The translations under genes were made by a program, and so were the position numbers. Shown here piece after piece: positions 13,703 through 25,703 of a stretch of 64,000 nucleotides of DNA (its first letter is position 1; the number at the start of each line of letters is the position of its first letter). This DNA comes from Diphasiastrum complanatum (taxonomy: Eukaryota > Streptophyta > Lycopodiopsida > Lycopodiales > Lycopodiaceae), in assembly GCA_029204225.1 (NCBI GenBank), contig CM055092.1:46968777-47032776 (forward strand). The letters run 5' to 3'. The notes below the pieces were generated by a model. That model was not told the DNA's origin. It ran no database searches and worked only from the letters and a program-made list of their open reading frames with translations.

Positions 13703-15053
13703 AGTACAACAAAATGGATGGAATGTTTGTTATGTTCATCTTGTTGAACAAGGCTTCAAGCATTCCTTTAATATCTACTGTGCAAAACATCCATTTGGCA
13801 AGCAAAGAGTTTTGGCACTATCAAAAACACAGAAAAATACTTGTTGCTCAATATTCTTGATTCATTCATTCATAGGAAAATAGAGTACGAGTACATATAT
13901 CCTGCATTAGCCCACCTCTACTTTCTATGGAACAGAGCAAAGCTTGAACAGGGAATGAATGAATAAAAATACAGAGGTCTAGCATGATTTATCTAAAATG
14001 AAACTCATGGAATAGAGAAGAGCCTGGTAGTTGTCTCAAGAAAATGGTAACTATCTCAAGAAAATAGTCCATAGCATTTTGACATGTGGAAAAGCCTTTT
14101 CACTTGCCAATAGTGTGTTGCCATAGCACTTTGTAGTTAGAAAATAGAGACTTTGGCTTCAAATAATGAAAAATAGCCCTGTGAAGAGGTGAGTGAGGTA
14201 GTGAACCATTTCGAGCAGCCATAATGCCTATATTGGAAAAGGAAAAACAGTTGCAACCTATCTAAAATTGTGTTGGAAACTACCTTTTGGTAGATTACAA
14301 GGATGCCATGAAATATTGAAGGCACTGCCATATTTTCCTGGAAAACTTGCTTGAAATGGCCTAATGTGCTGGCTCAAAACGGCCACTGGATCTGCATGAA
14401 GAATGGTGCTGGCTGTAGAATGAAGATATATGCTAACTAGATATAGGAAAAACAGCCTAACCTGCTTTTAACAGTTGCTTGGGAGCATGTTGATAAACTC
14501 TGATCTACCTAATGGAAATGTATGTAAAGAGTGTTGGAGGCAAGTCTGTATATAAGAGAAGCAAAACACTCATTGTCATAGAGAAAATGATAGAAAATGA
14601 GTGTCTGAAACTATCCTATAGATGCTTAAGGGGTTGCACTGGTAGTTTTATCTCATTAATTTGCCCTTGTAGATGGCTGTTACCTACTTGTAGGTCGATG
14701 AAGATTGATATTGGCCATTCTAACTACCTTGGAGTAGCCACAAGGGATTTGATCAGGGTTGCCACTGGTTAAAATATTCTTTGTCAAGTCAGATTATTTG
14801 GGACTCTCCCATTAGTCATGAATATCCATGTGTAACTACCTCATTGGTTCAAGATGCAATTGGACAGCTAATATTAGTTTAGATTGAACATATGCCTTCT
14901 GAAGAGAACGACACACCTCATTATCTGAAGGATGTGTCTATTTATGCAATTTCTCTATATGTGTTCTATAGATGTAGTCCCTGTTTGCAGCCTATAGAAA
15001 AGTAGAGCATCAAGTGCTCTAACAAGCACCAAAAGAGTCCCAACTAAATTTAA
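13703..15053. other. Spacer, right flank of element A
   Basis: Continuation of the sequence left of 7379. No supported gene. It may partly belong to the LTR of the decayed copia fragment at 15.6-16.9 kb, but the far end of that LTR is not recognisable. Confidence 0.35.
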
Positions 15054-15258
15054 CTAATCAATCAAATAATTGTGTGATCATCGGGTTGGACTTACACACG
15101 CAGGGAAAAATTACAACCTGAAGACACTATGGCTAAGTAGACATAGTGTCATTGCCTAATCAATCAAATAACTGTGTGATCATCGGGTTGGACTTACACA
15201 CGCAGGGAAAAATTACAACCTGAAGACACTAAGGCTGAGTAGACATAGTGTCAATGCC
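15054..15258. repeat. Tandem duplication, 2 x 102 bp
   Basis: Two adjacent copies starting ctaatcaatcaaata and ending in ...agtgtcattgc, with few differences between them. Confidence 0.9.
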
Positions 15259-15624
15259 TTCAACAAATAAGTATGAGAAATAAAGAGCATTTAGCCCTCT
15301 TGTTGGGACCTATTACCCTCTGATAGAAAAAATCCATGCACACAAGAAAGATGGCTGAGAATCAGCCCTACAAAAGTATGGAGCTTGGACACAAAAGCTA
15401 TCTTCAAAAGAGCTTTCCCCAAGAAGTCTCCTCTCCAAAGAACACATTCTGTCTCCTTTTAACTCTATTTGTAAGTTGTGGAGGAGGGGCTGTCGTAAAG
15501 GTTGAAAAGACAATGCCCTCTTGTCAAGCATTTACCCTCAACATGCTTTCATAAATGTGGGCCAATGTCATTTCAGTCTGACTGTGGCATGCTGAGTTGG
15601 ACAGGCTGCAGTCCACATCAACAA
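15259..15624 (-). repeat. Probable start of an LTR belonging to copia fragment B
   Basis: On the minus strand, a purine-rich tract (CCAAGAGGGAG, about 15637-15627) is followed by TGTTGATGTGGACTGC, the classical junction of a polypurine tract and a copia 3' LTR. The other LTR and the far boundary are not visible. Confidence 0.55.
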
Positions 15625-15639
15625 CACTCCCTCTTGGAC

Positions 15640-16865
15640 CGCTGCTAGTTAACCAACTCCTAAACTTGTTCGGTGCTTTATGAATTTTGATTTGTCAAGC
15701 AGTTTAGTAAGCATGTCTGCAATCATATTTTCAGATTTCACATGTTCAATTATTAACTCTTCCTTTGATGCTAAGTCACAAATGTGATGGTATTTCAGTG
15801 GAATATGTTTTGTCTTTGAGTGAAAAACAGGGTCTTCAACTAAACACATTGCACTTTGTGAGTCCATCAAAAGTGTCGAACTTGTAGGCACTTCAAATGG
15901 TAAGGATTTCATCAACATGTTAATCCATACTACATCATTGGCATACTCTGAGGCCGAAACATATTCTACCTCGCATGAAGATCAAGCCACTAAACTTTGC
16001 TTCTTGCAAAGCCAAGTTATTGTTGCGCCTGCAATCAATGAGTATCCGCCTGAAATTGATTTACTATCATCCTTGACGCTTACCCAACTAGAATTGTTGT
16101 AATTTGTTAGCTTGAATTCTGGTTGCCTTAGAAAAACTAGTCCTAAGTTGCTTGTACCTTTCACATACTGCAAAACATACTTTGGTAGTTTCCAATGACG
16201 TTTTCCAGGATTGGAGTTGAATTGACTAAGCAAATATATTGAAAATGCAAGGTCCGGCCTTGTGCATACCATGAGATACATAACACCTCCAATTTAATTT
16301 TGATAGATAACTTTCCGCATCAATTCAGCCTCGACGTCATTCTTGGGACTATCTTTCTTTGTCAGTTTAGAACCTGGAGTCATTGGAGTAGACTTTGGTT
16401 TGCAAGCTTCCATGTTGAATCTTCTCAAGATTTTTTTAGCATATTCGGACTGAGACACTTTTATAATTCCGGCTGATTTATCTCTAGTAATTTCTAAGCC
16501 TAGACACTTTCTAGCTTCACCTAAATCAGTGATCTCAAAAGTCTTCAAAATCTCAAACTTTGTAGATTGTATAAGCTTTGCACAATTTCCTATCAAAAGA
16601 GAATCATCTACAAAGAAACTTATAATCACAAATGTGTCCTCAACTCTTTTAATGTACACGTTGCATCAACATCAAAAGTTACAAAACCTATGGACTTGAG
16701 AAACAAATCTAGAGTGTGATACCATTATCTAGCGGCCTATTTTAGATCATAGATGCATTTATGCAGTAAAAAAACACCTTCCGGATTTCCAAGATCAGGA
16801 AAGCCTTCCGGCTGATGCATATATATCACTTCTAATAGGCATGCATTGAGAAATGCAGTCATTAG
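15640..16865 (-). pseudogene. Decayed copia Pol fragment B (RT and RNase H)
   Basis: The minus strand reads through reverse transcriptase and RNase H in pieces: YMHQPEGF near 16810, FFVDDSLLIGN (16610 region), a TRPDLAFSIYLLSQF block near 16260, and KTKHIPLKYHH near 15810. The usual YVDD is FVDD here. Gag, protease and integrase are missing, and several stops and frameshifts separate the pieces. Motif wording differs from elements A, C and D, so this is an older and different copia lineage. Confidence 0.88.
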
Positions 16866-16869
16866 AGAA

Positions 16870-17463
16870 AATATGGGCCCAAAGAGGGCCCTATAAGAAA
16901 TGCCATGTAGGAGAGAGAAAAATAACTATAAAGTATTTATAATATCATTTTCTAAATTCTTTACGCATCTGCTCGCACTACTTTCCATGTAAATGAATGC
17001 ACCTTAGTTTAGTCACGTCAAACTTCACTGGTGTTTAGCCACAGTTGAAATATTAATTTTTCAAAATGCTGAAATATTCCCTCCCAATAGTTGGAAACAC
17101 TCAAAAATTTGAATTAGGAGTGACATTTATGAAAAAAGCCTATGCCATCTCTATCTCCAGCAGAGTCGTTAGCACCATCTCCAGCTTTGTTATTGTCATT
17201 GTGTTGTTTGTTACTATACTACTGTACTGATGACAAATCTTTATCATCTTCATGTGGATCTGTCACCAGAATATGCTCCACTCAGGACGAGAAATTCAAA
17301 GCAACCCAAATTGTCAACTTTTGATATGGTCCGATACAGGGAGGAGGTATAGCAGTGCCTTTGCATAATAAATAGGGATAATCATTTGAATATGGATTTC
17401 ATATCTAAAATCTTCTCTATGTTAATATTATGAGGCTAATCACGTTTTTGTATTCTCTTATAG
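16870..17463. other. Spacer before the transposase-like pseudogene
   Basis: No convincing gene. The upstream exons expected for the transposase-like gene that follows are absent here, so copy I is 5'-truncated. The last bases before 17464 (cttatag) look like an intron acceptor. Confidence 0.4.
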
Positions 17464-18925
17464 GTGCTGAAAGAAGACCATAACATTCTCTCATGGATAT
17501 TTAATAGAACATCATATCCTGCCACCATAAAAAATCACATGGGGGGAGTTCCACTCAATATTCCTGGAATTGGCACTTTCAACATTGAATGTCATTTAGC
17601 AAGAGATCTGAAGACATTAAAATGTATGTTCAATGTATCTCATGGCGCTAACTCTAAACACCCTTGTTTGTACTGCATGAAAACAGCAAAAGACATGACA
17701 AGGAGTACATGAATATCAAGAGATTGAAAAGATCCTAATTGGAAACCTGCAATACTGATTCCTTTACGAAATGTTCATATCTGTACCTCAATAAGGATGA
17801 TCTACCAATGATCAAGTGTGATAATATCTTGGCCCAAGCTCTTGCCAATAGTCCCATGTTTCATACAAGGAGCAAGTGTTGATTTCACACGTGTGGACTG
17901 TCCACAACATGTACTTGTGATCTCCTAAGGTGTGTAGATACACCAAGATCAAGACTAGATTGAGATTCAAGATCTATCTTTGATTCTATGGCAAAAACAC
18001 ACTACAACATGCATTCAATAACTTCCAACTCTCACTCACACGTGTGGGAAGTGTTCCAAAAATAATCTAAGTAAAAACAAGTTGCTCTCTTCGGGTAGAG
18101 AGAAAAAATCATCATGAGCTCTCGGGTAGAGAGGGAAAGCTAGAAAATCAATTACTCACAAAATCCACTCAATCTCAAAATCAATTAGATCCAAATGAGG
18201 AGTACAATGATACTAGTAGATCCACGAGCTACCATTATGCTTAACTATGATTAGACCACACTTTTCCACCTCTTAGTCCTATTGGACCATTGATCCATGC
18301 ACCTCTAAATTCTATTGGACAAACAATCTAAGGTTCAATACACGGTTTGGAAAGAAATTATTGCAGCAACTCAAGATTTCGAAGAAGAAGGTTCTACTCG
18401 TATACACAAAGTAGAAGTTTGGAAAAAGTTAGACAACATGGTGAAATACTTGAGAAAAGATAAATTTTCAAATACTGATGTTCAAATGATACAGAAAACA
18501 ACCAATGAATTTGTGGATGTAGTTCAGAGTGCATGGGGTGTTGATCGTATAACACATTATATGGTAAGATTTTGATTTTACACTACGATAGACAAATATG
18601 TGCAATTAAATTAGATACTTTTGGTACTGATTTAGATTATGTTTTTATGACATGCAGCACATTACGACATCATTCGACATTCTTTGCAAGAAATAGTGGA
18701 AGTCTTAGCATATGGTCGTCGCAAGGAATGGAAAAATATCATTGGCAAGCAAGAGCGGCATTTCATTAAAGTACACAACATGGCGGGACTAGCACAAAAA
18801 ACAGCTATATATTGCAACTTTTCCAATGATTTTACAAAAGAATCCAAGTTCGTCATAATACAAAATCGACGGATTATAAAAAATTTCAAAAAGCATGCAA
18901 ATTTATACAAGCCAGTAGGCTATAG
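17464..18925 (+). pseudogene. Transposase-like gene T, copy I (broken)
   Basis: Member of the recurring transposase-like family (see copies at 41.4-44.1 kb and 57.0-58.3 kb). The first part reads EDHNILSWIF, then RDLKTLKCMF and a CLYC pair, then PLRNVHICT, where a copia/LTR scrap (17788-18326) interrupts it. It resumes at VQYTVWKEIIAATQDFEEEG and runs to ITHYM. A 94-bp GT-AG intron (18564-18657) follows, then HHSTFFARNSGSLSIW and QGMEKYHWQARAAFH. Stops after AAFH and at the Trp of LFQWFY show that it is dead. The Asp of RDLKTLK and Glu of QGMEK, candidate catalytic acids, are still present. Confidence 0.8.
17788..18326. mobile_element. Copia scrap and LTR fragment inside transposase-like copy I
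   Basis: A short plus-strand RNase H piece (AQALANSPMFHTRSK, about 17833-17877) is fused to LTR-type sequence with two CACACGTGTG palindromes and TCGGGTAGAGAG motifs. The LTR part matches, in inverted orientation, the LTR at about 56.0-56.5 kb. The coding text of the host gene stops and resumes cleanly on either side. Confidence 0.75.
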
Positions 18926-18931
18926 ACACCC

Positions 18932-19830
18932 TGCCTCTGGATAGAACCAACGTGCCTACTACCTCTAGGAGGAAGAGAAAGCAGGCTGTCCCCAAGAAGG
19001 TTGGATCTCGAAGGCCAGCTATTTCCCTTCCTCCTAGACGTATCCCGGCCAAGAGACCCTGTGTCTTCCTGAGTTCTGAGTCAAATGCTGGAGAATTTGA
19101 CTCAGATCGAGAACCTTCACCCAGTACTCCTCCTGTTATTCGTCCAGCTCCTCTACAGGTTTCATTACCAAAAGTGTTGATTACCCAAGAGGAGCTAGAC
19201 AGAATAACAAAGAAATCTGTAAATATTCTTTCCACTTCTGTTTCTGCTCCTGTACATAATGTTTTTGTGAGAATTCCATACGATCCATCCTAGGTTTTTT
19301 TTTATTCTAACCATTATAATCAATACAAGGCCTACCTAGCTAACAAAATTGATCTTCTCGGCAACTTTTTTGATTTTTTTCTTCCAAATACACGTAGAAG
19401 CTTTAGATTAGGTCCTAAATTTTGTGCCGAGCTAAAAGATAAGACCTCAAAAATTTCAGATGCAATAGTAGAGGCTGGAGTTTTGTTTTTGCAGAATAGT
19501 ATTAGTTTCGATTCCCATGGAACAGTTTTTGTAGTTAGTCCATTTTTCATGGGAGCGGTAAAGGCGAAGAAGCCAATTTTGAGAAGGTTGTCTATTTTAT
19601 CGAGTGCAGTCCTATGGCAAAATTTTATTTGATTCCATATGAAAATAAGTAAGGATTGCTCTTTTCTTTTTGTTGCTTTAATCTGGATTGTTGCATGTCT
19701 CATTGCTTTAATAAGAACAAATTTTTTGCATAAATATGAATTTAACGATATTTGTATTTTGGTTGTTGCAGTCGCATTGGAGCCGAAACATTCTTTTTGT
19801 AAAGATAAATAAGGAGGGAGTATCAAATTT
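18932..19830 (+). pseudogene. Histone-protease gene C, copy I (5'-truncated fragment)
   Basis: About 90% similar by eye to 20808-21690. It begins at LPLDRTN, so the histone fold is missing. It then shows the basic RRKRKQAVPKK linker, acidic serine-rich stretch and the NVFVRIPYDP...FFYS domain. A stop replaces one residue after YDPS. A one-base loss near AKAK shifts the frame, and another near the intron acceptor destroys the His-Trp of the protease exon. The intron donor GTAAGG after 19648 is retained, unlike copy II. It ends where a copia tail begins. Joined tail-to-head to transposase-like copy I. Confidence 0.82.
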
Positions 19831-20568
19831 ACAAGGAGGTGAGCTTAACGTACTGCAGAACGCAGGACATGGTTGCAGATATATTCATGAAGGCATTAAG
19901 TGTTAATGCACACAACAAGTTTTGTGCATTGCTTAGTCTGAAGATCAAGGCATTCATGGATCCAGATTAAGGGGGGTTGTTGGATTGATCTCCTTTACTC
20001 TCCTAAAGCCTATTTTAATCTGCCTCCATTCATGTTGCATTTTTTACTCATGTTGTCGCATAGTCTTACATAAAATAAGACAGGCAAAAAACTCGACTGT
20101 CTGCATAAATACAAGTAAGTAAATTTTCACAGGCAAAAAAGGCAAAAAATATGACGTTGTGTTTTTACACATGATTTGTGATAGGCGAAAAAGGTGACAA
20201 AGCCTTACAAAATGCCAAGGTCCCCTAGGAAAAGCAAAGGCACCTTGTAAATCAATCCTAAGGCATTTGTCAGAGTGTCGCATTTTTCACATCTTCACCA
20301 ACGTTCATTTCAGCAACGGCTGACATCGTGGCCTTCTCACGCTCATCCCATGCAACTGTGCTAATAGATTTGACAACGACAGCAGCCACCCACAATTTCC
20401 TATAGACAACACATCCACTTTGTACTTTCTTCATCTGCACACTTGTAAAATTGTGTATATATATATGACCAGACGTGAGATAACAGTGTGTGTGAAAATA
20501 ATAGCATCAGAAGCTTATCAGAGATAGACAAAGTAGATGTCTTGCGCATTGATTCTTTTGTATTGTCA
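19831..20568 (+). mobile_element. Copia 3' end: RNase H tail, polypurine tract and LTR
   Basis: Reads YCRTQDMVADIFMKALS then ...AFMDPD-stop, followed by the polypurine tract AAGGGGGG and an LTR that starts TGTTGG at 19978. A TATA-like run (tgtatatatatatg, about 20454-20467) lies near the LTR 3' end, and the LTR ends near TATTGTCA at 20568. The rest of the element is missing. It separates the two gene C copies and truncates the histone fold of the second. Confidence 0.82.
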
Positions 20569-22498
20569 GTAACGAAATGTCACTCTGTCACTTGGGCTGG
20601 ATGTTCGTTTTGCCGACAGCCATGCAGGCCTTGAAGGGTGCTGCAGAAGATTTTTTGTTCCAGTTTTTTGAGGATACTTGTCTTTTGGCAGTGCATGGTA
20701 AGCGTGTCACCATCATGCCAAAGGATTTCGTCATTCTCAAAAGGCTTCGGGACAGATATTCTAGTCTGCATGTTGATAATGTCAGCACCTCCAGAGACTT
20801 GCCTTTGGATAGAACCAACATGTCTACTACCTCTAGGAGGAAGAGAAAGCAGGCTGTCCCCAAGAAGGCTGGATCTCGAAGGCCAACTGCTTCCCTTCCT
20901 CCTAGACGTATACTGGCCAAGAGACCCCGTGTCTTTCTGAGTTCTGAGTCAGATGTTAGAGAATCTGACTCAGATCGAGAATCTTCACCCAGTCCTCCTC
21001 ATGTTATTCGTCCAACTCCTCTGCAGGTTTCATCACCAAAAGTGTTGATTACCCAAGAAGTGCTAGACAGAATAACAGAGAAATCTGTAAATATTCTTTC
21101 CACTTCTGTTTTTGCTCCTGTACATAATGTTTTTGTGAGAATTCCATACGATCCAGCCCATATTTTTTTTTATTCTGACCATTATAATCAGTACAAGGCC
21201 TACCTAGCTAGCAAAATTGATCTTCTCGACAACTTTTTTGATTTTTTTCTTTCAAATACACGTAGAAGTTTTAGATTAGGTCCCAAAGTTTGTGCCAAGC
21301 TAAAAGATAAGACCTCAGAAATTTCAGATGCAATAATAGAGGCTGGAGTTTCTTTTTTGCAGAATAGTATTAGTTTCGATTCCCATGGAACAGTTTTTGT
21401 AGTTAGTCCATTTTTCATGGGAGCGGTAAAGGCGAAAGAAGCCAATTTTGAGAAGGCTATCTATTTTATCAAGTGTAGTCCTATGGCAAAATTTTATTTG
21501 ATTCCATATGAAAATAAATAAGGATTGCTCTTTTCTTTTTGTTGCTTTAACCTGGATTGTTGCATGCCTCATTGTTTTAATAAGAACGAAATTTTTTCAT
21601 AAATATAAATTTAACGATATTTGTATCTTGGTTATTGCAGTCGGCATTGGAGCCTAAACATTCTTTTTGTAAAGATAAATAAGGAAGGAGTATCAGATTT
21701 TCTATGTGTAAAATTAAACTCAGCTGCAAATACACATAGCGAATTTGATTCTCTACTTCATGATGTCGTTCGGGAAATACCAACAACGGCAACTTCAATT
21801 GGAGATATAACCATTAAAATCTCTCAAGGTATATTCAATTTATCTCTGATATGCATTTATTTCTTTTTTAATTCAAATGTATCGTCATAGCATAAATAAA
21901 ATTTCTATCGTAATATTACTGATTTTCGTTTTATATATGCAGTGTATACAGCAAAATGATGCTTTTAGTTGTGCATGGTTCGTCTTATACAATACGAAGC
22001 TATTTTTTGAATGGTATAATTTACAAACGGATGTAGATATTGAAAAGGTAACATTCTATTCATTTGTAGTTCATTTCTTTCTGATATATTTTATTACTAT
22101 CATTGTTTGTAATTTGCTGATTCTCGTGTTTTGTGATGGTAGTTCACTCTTGAGCTGTATACTCCTGATGATGTATATAGATTTCGACAAGAGTTGATCA
22201 GAACCTTTGCCCAGTACGGTGTAGCATTGCACCTGCAATCGAGGGCCCTCAAAAGGAAACTGCTCCTGCCTTAACAGCCTTTCAGGTTGTTCAGGATGCA
22301 GATCTTATTTTATATGATCAAACAGGAATAAAAGTCCTTCTTAATACAGAGGAAGACAATTTTGTAGCAGATATTCCTCTTGTCTTAAAAGGCATTAAGG
22401 CCCTTCCCAAAACAGAGGAGGACGAGATTATAGAAGGAGCTGTTGCTTTATCAGTTCCTAATACTAATATAGAAAATATAGAAAAATTGATTGAATAG
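20569..22498 (+). pseudogene. Histone H3-fold / ULP1-like protease gene C, copy II
   Basis: First visible exon (20569-21517) starts inside a histone H3 fold: helix 2 with LKGAAEDFLFQFFEDTCLLAVHG, directly followed by KRVTIMPKD, a 9-residue identity with canonical H3. The tail and first helices were lost to the copia LTR. A basic linker (RRKRKQAVPKK) and an unknown domain (IPYDPAHIFFYSDHYNQY) follow. Later exons (21641-21828, 21943-22047, 22143-22498) carry a C48/ULP1-like protease signature: HWSLNILFV, an Asn in VKLNS where Asp is usual, and QQNDAFSCAW with the presumed catalytic Cys. An acidic tail ends at 22498. Damage: the first donor is AT instead of GT, one extra base sits at the second donor, and there is a frameshift near 22225. 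Biochemical activity is unknown. Confidence 0.82.
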
Positions 22499-22692
22499 AG
22501 ATCTATTTGTAAATAGAGAGACATAAAAAAAAAAGATACAATCATTTTACTTGTAAACAACCCGTTTATGGGTTTTTTTTATTGATATCACAATAAATTC
22601 TTACAATCAGCTTGTGTCCATAGTCTAATAATGGAATGCAATTTTTCTATAATGATAAAAAGACATTGGCATGTAGTTGCTGATAGTGAATC

Positions 22693-23037
22693 TCAATGTT
22701 CTTCCATAAGTTGGATTGTTTCACCAATATCTCTGCATTTGATCTCGAGCTCATGTCTTTTACGTACCTACATAAAATTAATACAAAGTTAATTAGAATT
22801 AGTACAGAGTTTGTATTAGAAAGTTTTGATTGAAACTATTCATAAAAGATCGAGTGTTTACAGTTACTTACGAGTTTACCGTTGAAAATGAATCTGAAGT
22901 CTGAAAGTACATCTTGTAGGAGCAATAGTTCTCGTCGAATGTAGTTTAGACTCCAATTTTCTTCCGCCTCAACACATTTCAAAACGACATCATTGTATAC
23001 AATTTCAATATTTTTTCGTTTTGAATGTCCACATGAA
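22693..23037 (-). pseudogene. Small gene E, copy I (C-terminal part)
   Basis: Two minus-strand exons, about 23037-22872 and 22767-22693, joined by a GT-AG intron in phase 0. They read CVEAEENWSLNYIRRELLL...FNGKL then VRKRHELEIKC...MEEH-stop. The same text is recognisable at 63.2 kb. The N-terminal part is cut off by copia sequence at 23042. It lies convergent to gene C copy II, as at the 63-kb locus. No known domain was recognised; the charged helical C-terminus may be a coiled coil. Confidence 0.72.
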
Positions 23038-23041
23038 CAAG

Positions 23042-23740
23042 TCTTTTTCCAATGCTTTGGTGAAGATATCAGCTACACATTCTCTTGAAGACACATGTTG
23101 AAGCTCCACCTCCTTTGTAATGACTCACTCTCTCACAAAATGATATTGTATCTCAATATGCTTGCTCCTAGCATAAAAGATAGGACTAGATGCCATTCTT
23201 TGGGCTGATTGATTGTCAAAAGAGATGATTGGGATCTCTAAAAAATCTAGCAAGTGAAGATCCTTGATCATCCTCTTGATCCATACCATCTCCGTTGTGC
23301 AATGTGTAAGCCAGACTAGATGACAATGAGATAGTGGCTTGTTTCTTTGACATCCATGATATAGCTCCATCACCTATAAAGATACAATAAGCACTAATAG
23401 ATTTCCTATCCATTACATCTCCAGCATAGTCCAAATCTGAAAATCCAGAAAGATTAGGTGATGATCCCTCATACAATATGCCAAAATCTCGAGTTCCAAT
23501 GATGTACCTCAAAACATGCCTTCCTAGCTTCCAATGCTCCTCACCAGGATCTTGCATGAATTGACTCAGTCTTCCAACACAATAGCTTAGATCAGGTCTA
23601 GTAATGGTTAGATAGATGAGTGAACCAACTAGCTTCCTATAGAGAGTAATGTCCTCAAAAAATCTTTCATTACCTCTTATAGTTAGCTTTACATGAAAGT
23701 GCCAAAGCCATGAGGTTAGGAGATAATCTTCCAAAACTAT
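23042..23740 (-). mobile_element. Copia RT/RNase H fragment, minus strand
   Basis: Reads NERFFEDITLYRKLVGSLIY, TRPDLSYCVGRLSQFMQDP, SDLDYAGDVMDRKS and HIEIQYHFVRE on the minus strand, with frameshifts. It is the same lineage as the plus-strand fragment that follows, so the two form a long inverted repeat. Confidence 0.9.
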
Positions 23741-23759
23741 TTCGGGATCAAGATGTGTT

Positions 23760-25703
23760 GTGTGCTAAATTTTTGTGCACTTTTTGGTTGCACTTGCTAT
23801 GTCAATATACCTCTTGATGATAGGAAAAAGGAGGATCCATCTTGAAGGAAAGGTATATTTGTTAGATATAGTGAGGTGAGTAGAGCCTACTTACATTCCT
23901 ACTACTAATAAGGTGATTATTGGTAGAGATGTCATTTTATATAAGTGGAACATTTTAAAAGTATCTACAAGTAATGATGGTGTGGATGGATCTAACAATC
24001 TTGATGTTGATATTATGGATCCTACTTTAGATGGTGATGATGAAGGACATTCATCAAATCAAAAGCCAAGGATAACATCAAGGGAAACACAAATGACTTC
24101 AAGGCTCATATATAATGATGAAAGTGGTTGTTCGAACAAACTTTGCTTTCCTAACCTCTTTTGATGAAGCAAGGAGTGGATCCAAGCAATGGATCCTGAG
24201 TATCAAGCTCTTATGAAGAATGGAACATGGAGATTGGTGGAGTTACCTAAGGACGAGAAAGCTATTGGATGCAAATGGATCTTCAAAGTGAAGACTAACC
24301 AAGATGGATCTATCAATAAGAATAAGACAAGGTTGTGGCCAAGGGATGTGCACAAGAACATGGTATTGACTATGATGAGACCTTTCACCTGTGGCAAGCA
24401 TTCGGGTCATCATCTCTCTTGCTACTATTTATGGACTGGATCTATGGAAATTGGACATTACAAATGTATTTTTGAATGGTGATCTTGAGGAGGAAGTGTA
24501 CATGGAGCAACCCAAGAGCTACATTTCATATACAAAGCCAAATCATGTGTGTTTTCTACAAAAGAGTTTGTATGGTCTTAAGCAAGCAACAAGGAGTTGG
24601 TATGCCAAGCTTAACACTTTTTTACTCTCTCAAACGTTTGTTATGAGTGAGTATGATCATTCACTTTATTATAGGTTTGCTGGAATGATATTACCATCTT
24701 GCTAATCTATGTGGATGATATCATCTTGAGTGGTGGAAACAATCAAGATATTGATGATATCAAGAGTGCTCTCAAGAAGGAGTTTGAGGTGCATGATCTT
24801 GGTCATTTGAATTACATTTTAGGAATAGAAGTGATTAGATCTTCTCAATTTACTTTCATTTTTCAAGAGAAATATGCTAATTCTATTCTAACAAGATTTC
24901 ATATGGTAGATGCAAAGTCTTGTGATACACCTATGGAGTCAAATGTAAAGCTAACTATAAGAGGTAATGAAAGATCTTTCAAGGACATTACTCTCTATAG
25001 AAAGCTAGTTGGTTCACTTATCTATCTAACCATCATAAGACCAGTTCTAAGCTATTGTGTTGGTAGATTAAGCCAATTTATGCAAGATCCTAGTGAAGGG
25101 CATTGGAATCTAGGAAAAAGAATTTTGAGATACATCATGGGAACTCGAGATTTTGGCATATTTTATGAGGGATCATCACCTAACTTGTTTGGATTTTCAG
25201 ATTTGGACTTTGCTGGAGATCAAATGGAAGGAAATCCATAAGTGCACATTGTATTCTCATAGATGATGGAGCGAAACATGAATGTTGAAGAAACAAGCCA
25301 CTTTCTCATTGTCATCTAGTGAGGCCGAGTACAAAGCACTTACTCATTGCACAAAAGAGATGGTATGGATTAAGAGGATGATCAAGGATCTTCAATTGCT
25401 AGATTTCTCAAAGAGCCCAATCACCTTTGTGACAATCTATCAGCCCAAAATTTGGCAAGCAATCCTATATTTCATGCTAGGAGCAAGCATATTGAGGTGG
25501 CATATCACTTTGTGAAGGAGCAAGTCATGGCAAAGGAGGTGGAGCTTCAACATGTTTCTTCAAGGGAATGTGTAGCTGATATCTTCACCAAAGCATTGGG
25601 AGAAGACATGTTTATGAAGAATAGGACTTCACTTGGAAAATTTTCAAAGTCTATCCTAAAACTAGTTGAAGAGGGAGAATGAAAGATTTCAACTAGTTTA
25701 GTC
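23760..25703 (+). mobile_element. Copia Pol remnant, plus strand (integrase end to LTR start)
   Basis: Reads FGCTCYVNIPLDDRKKEDPS, then the RT block (AIGCKWIFKVKTNQDGSINK, DITNVFLNGDLEEEVYMEQP, LIYVDDIILSGG) and RNase H (CEAEYKAL near 25325, KHIEVAYHFVKE near 25490). The polypurine tract GAAGAGGGAG and the first bases of an LTR (tgaaagatttcaac) end it near 25703. Several frameshifts and stops; dead. Related to element D. Confidence 0.9.
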
